NCBI GenBank assembly: GCA_030040455.1
Contig: JASHTR010000167.1
Coordinates: 1 to 5,615 of the forward strand
From: Terriglobia bacterium
GTDB lineage: Bacteria; Acidobacteriota; Terriglobia; UBA7540
Length of the DNA: 5,615 nt
Reading direction: 5' to 3'
Shown: positions 4,219-5,615 of the stretch, in pieces
Position numbering within the stretch: position 1 is the first letter of the stretch
Layout of the letters: each line of letters opens with the position of its first letter
Translations under genes and position numbers: made by a program
Notes under the pieces: model-generated
Seen by the model: the letters and a program-made list of their open reading frames with translations, nothing else
What the model was told of the DNA's origin: nothing
Database searches by the model: none

Positions 4219-5615
4219 TCAGGGAAGCCGGTCGGCAAGAAAAAGAGTTGAGTAAACGGACCCATTTCGCCGGGCAATCAGCAAAAGCACGTCCTCTCCG
4301 GATTTCAATCCCGACTGCAACCGGCTAAAATCGTCGACCGATCGCACAGCTTGATGATTAAGGGTAAGGATGATGTCGTAGGGCTGGAGTCCAAGATCTT
4401 CCGCGAAGCTTCCCGGACGCACATCACTCACCATCACGCCCTCCGGCTGCGTCAAGTGTAACTGGCTTGAAAGCGGTTGCGCCTGCTCAGGAGCAAGATT
4501 CCGCACCATAAGGCCCAGGATGCCGGTGGCGTTCGAAGAACCGCTTGGCGAGGGGCTGGCGTCGGGCGATGCGCCGTCGCTCGTGCCCACGATCTTGTTC
4601 CAGTCGCCCACAACGATGTCACAAGAGCCGGGTTTGGCATTGCGCAGATAGTCGACTCGGAGTCTTGCCCCCGGCTCGGAGTTGGAGATAATGGCCAGCA
4701 GCTCGTCGCCGCTACGGACCGATTTCGAATTAATGGCCGTGATCACGTCGCCGCGCCGGATACCTGCGCGCTCGGCGGGGCTGTTGGGTTGAACGCTTTG
4801 GACGACCACCCCATGATTTGCACCAAAGCTTCTCAGCAGGGCGGCATTGTCCTCGTTAATGAAACTGACGCCAATCGCTCCGCGCTGCACCGTCCCGGTG
4901 CTGATAATGGAGTTATAAATCCTGCGCACGATCTTGGAAGGAATAGCGAAGCCCACGCCGTCATATGCGCCCTGGGTGGTCGCGATCGCCGTGTTGATGC
5001 CAATCACCTGTCCCCCCAGGTTTACCAAGGGTCCGCCGCTGTTGCCGGGGTTAATCGCCGCGTCCGTTTGCAGGAAATGTTTGAACTCCCCTTCGGCTCC
5101 CCCTTCAATCGAACGGCCTTTTGCGCTGATGATGCCCGCCGTAACCGTTGCGTTGAGTCCGAACGGGCTCCCGATAGCCAGCACCCAATCTCCAACCCGC
5201 ATCGCGTCAGAATCTCCCAGTTGGGCAGTGGGTAGAGATCTGCCCGCGCTAATCCGGATCACGGAAAGATCGGTCCACTTATCATAGCCCACAATTTTGG
5301 CCGTGTAGCCCTGCGAGGATTCATCCTGGCCCTGCAGGAAAACGCGAATGAAGTCCACCGGCCGCCCGTCGTCCTGCATCACGACGTGATAATTCGTAAG
5401 CACGTAGCCGTTCTTGTCCAGGATGACGCCCGAACCCAGGCTTTGCTGTTGCATGTCGTGCGGAATGCCTTCCGGTCCGAATTGGAAGAAATGGCGGAAG
5501 AAATCGTCGCCAGGGCCTCCGTTTGGCGCACGGAAGCCTTTTTCGGAGAGCCGGATGGTCGACTCGGTATTGATGTTAACCACGGCGGGGCTCACCAGGG
5601 CCGCGACTTTGGCAA
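4219..5615 (-). CDS. htrA: HtrA/DegP-family periplasmic serine protease, 5' end missing
   Basis: This protein degrades or refolds damaged envelope proteins, typically in the periplasm. The frame is open to the right edge, so the start and signal peptide lie outside. The GTG at 5595 is internal to the V-S-P-A-V-V-N-I strand. Numbered from that codon, the trypsin-like domain carries the full triad: His70 (TNYHVV), Asp109 (WTDLSV) and Ser186 (PGNSGGP). The regulatory loop before His70 is short and Phe/Gly-rich (DDFFRHFF). Two PDZ domains follow, about 238-330 and 358-455, joined by a Ser/Pro/Gly-rich linker (338-356). The layout matches DegP/DegQ with two PDZ domains rather than one-PDZ DegS. 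All key residues are intact. The TGA stop lies 27 bases before the peptidoglycan-binding gene, which fits a shared envelope-stress role. Whether it is DegP-like or DegQ-like cannot be decided here. Confidence 0.95.
   Translation of the reverse strand, partial: AKVAALVSPAVVNINTESTIRLSEKGFRAPNGGPGDDFFRHFFQFGPEGIPHDMQQQSLGSGVILDKNGYVLTNYHVVMQDDGRPVDFIRVFLQGQDESSQGYTAKIVGYDKWTDLSVIRISAGRSLPTAQLGDSDAMRVGDWVLAIGSPFGLNATVTAGIISAKGRSIEGGAEGEFKHFLQTDAAINPGNSGGPLVNLGGQVIGINTAIATTQGAYDGVGFAIPSKIVRRIYNSIISTGTVQRGAIGVSFINEDNAALLRSFGANHGVVVQSVQPNSPAERAGIRRGDVITAINSKSVRSGDELLAIISNSEPGARLRVDYLRNAKPGSCDIVVGDWNKIVGTSDGASPDASPSPSGSSNATGILGLMVRNLAPEQAQPLSSQLHLTQPEGVMVSDVRPGSFAEDLGLQPYDIILTLNHQAVRSVDDFSRLQSGLKSGEDVLLLIARRNGSVYSTLFLADRLP

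Noticed and set aside
4477..5235. 252-residue plus-strand frame opposite htrA
   Set aside because: It is antisense to a protease gene with all catalytic and PDZ motifs intact, and the long open frame is expected from GC-rich codon use.

Overview
The window looks like a GC-rich, Gram-negative-type bacterial chromosome. Four protein-coding genes and two tRNA genes, all on the minus strand, are well supported. The mix of a two-PDZ HtrA protease, a small secreted peptidoglycan-binding protein and a GTCGTTCTGAG...GCGAAG...AATCT-type intergenic repeat suggests Acidobacteriota. That placement is inference from resemblance and was not tested. I see no mobile element, CRISPR array, toxin-antitoxin pair or defence module.

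Read in the direction of transcription (right to left), the window opens with an HtrA/DegP-family serine protease whose 5' end lies beyond the right edge. Twenty-seven bases later comes a small secreted peptidoglycan-binding-domain protein, so the two probably form one envelope-maintenance transcription unit. A 173-base gap with short hairpins follows, then tRNA-Lys(UUU). A gap holding an imperfect inverted repeat leads to a second unit: folD (one-carbon folate metabolism), coaE (last step of coenzyme A synthesis) and a zinc-dependent medium-chain alcohol dehydrogenase, spaced by 8 and 29 bases. After a 181-base gap comes tRNA-Ala(UGC), which encodes its own CCA end.

The left 320 bases are the least explained part. 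On the minus strand they hold a perfect TATAAT next to the tRNA, a 12-base palindrome, a possible 50-codon reading frame with one hydrophobic segment, and the likely start codon of a gene running off the left edge. That start codon is preceded by an AAAGGAG ribosome binding site lying in the loop of a perfect 9-bp hairpin. This is the most unusual signal I found.

Two start sites need care. folD most likely begins at a GTG behind a perfect Shine-Dalgarno sequence, 39 codons inside the longest reading frame, and that frame's extra N-terminus is translated repeat DNA. coaE and the peptidoglycan-binding gene both appear to start with TTG. Overall the window is mostly ordinary housekeeping sequence, and I cannot support a claim that it contains a new multi-gene system.
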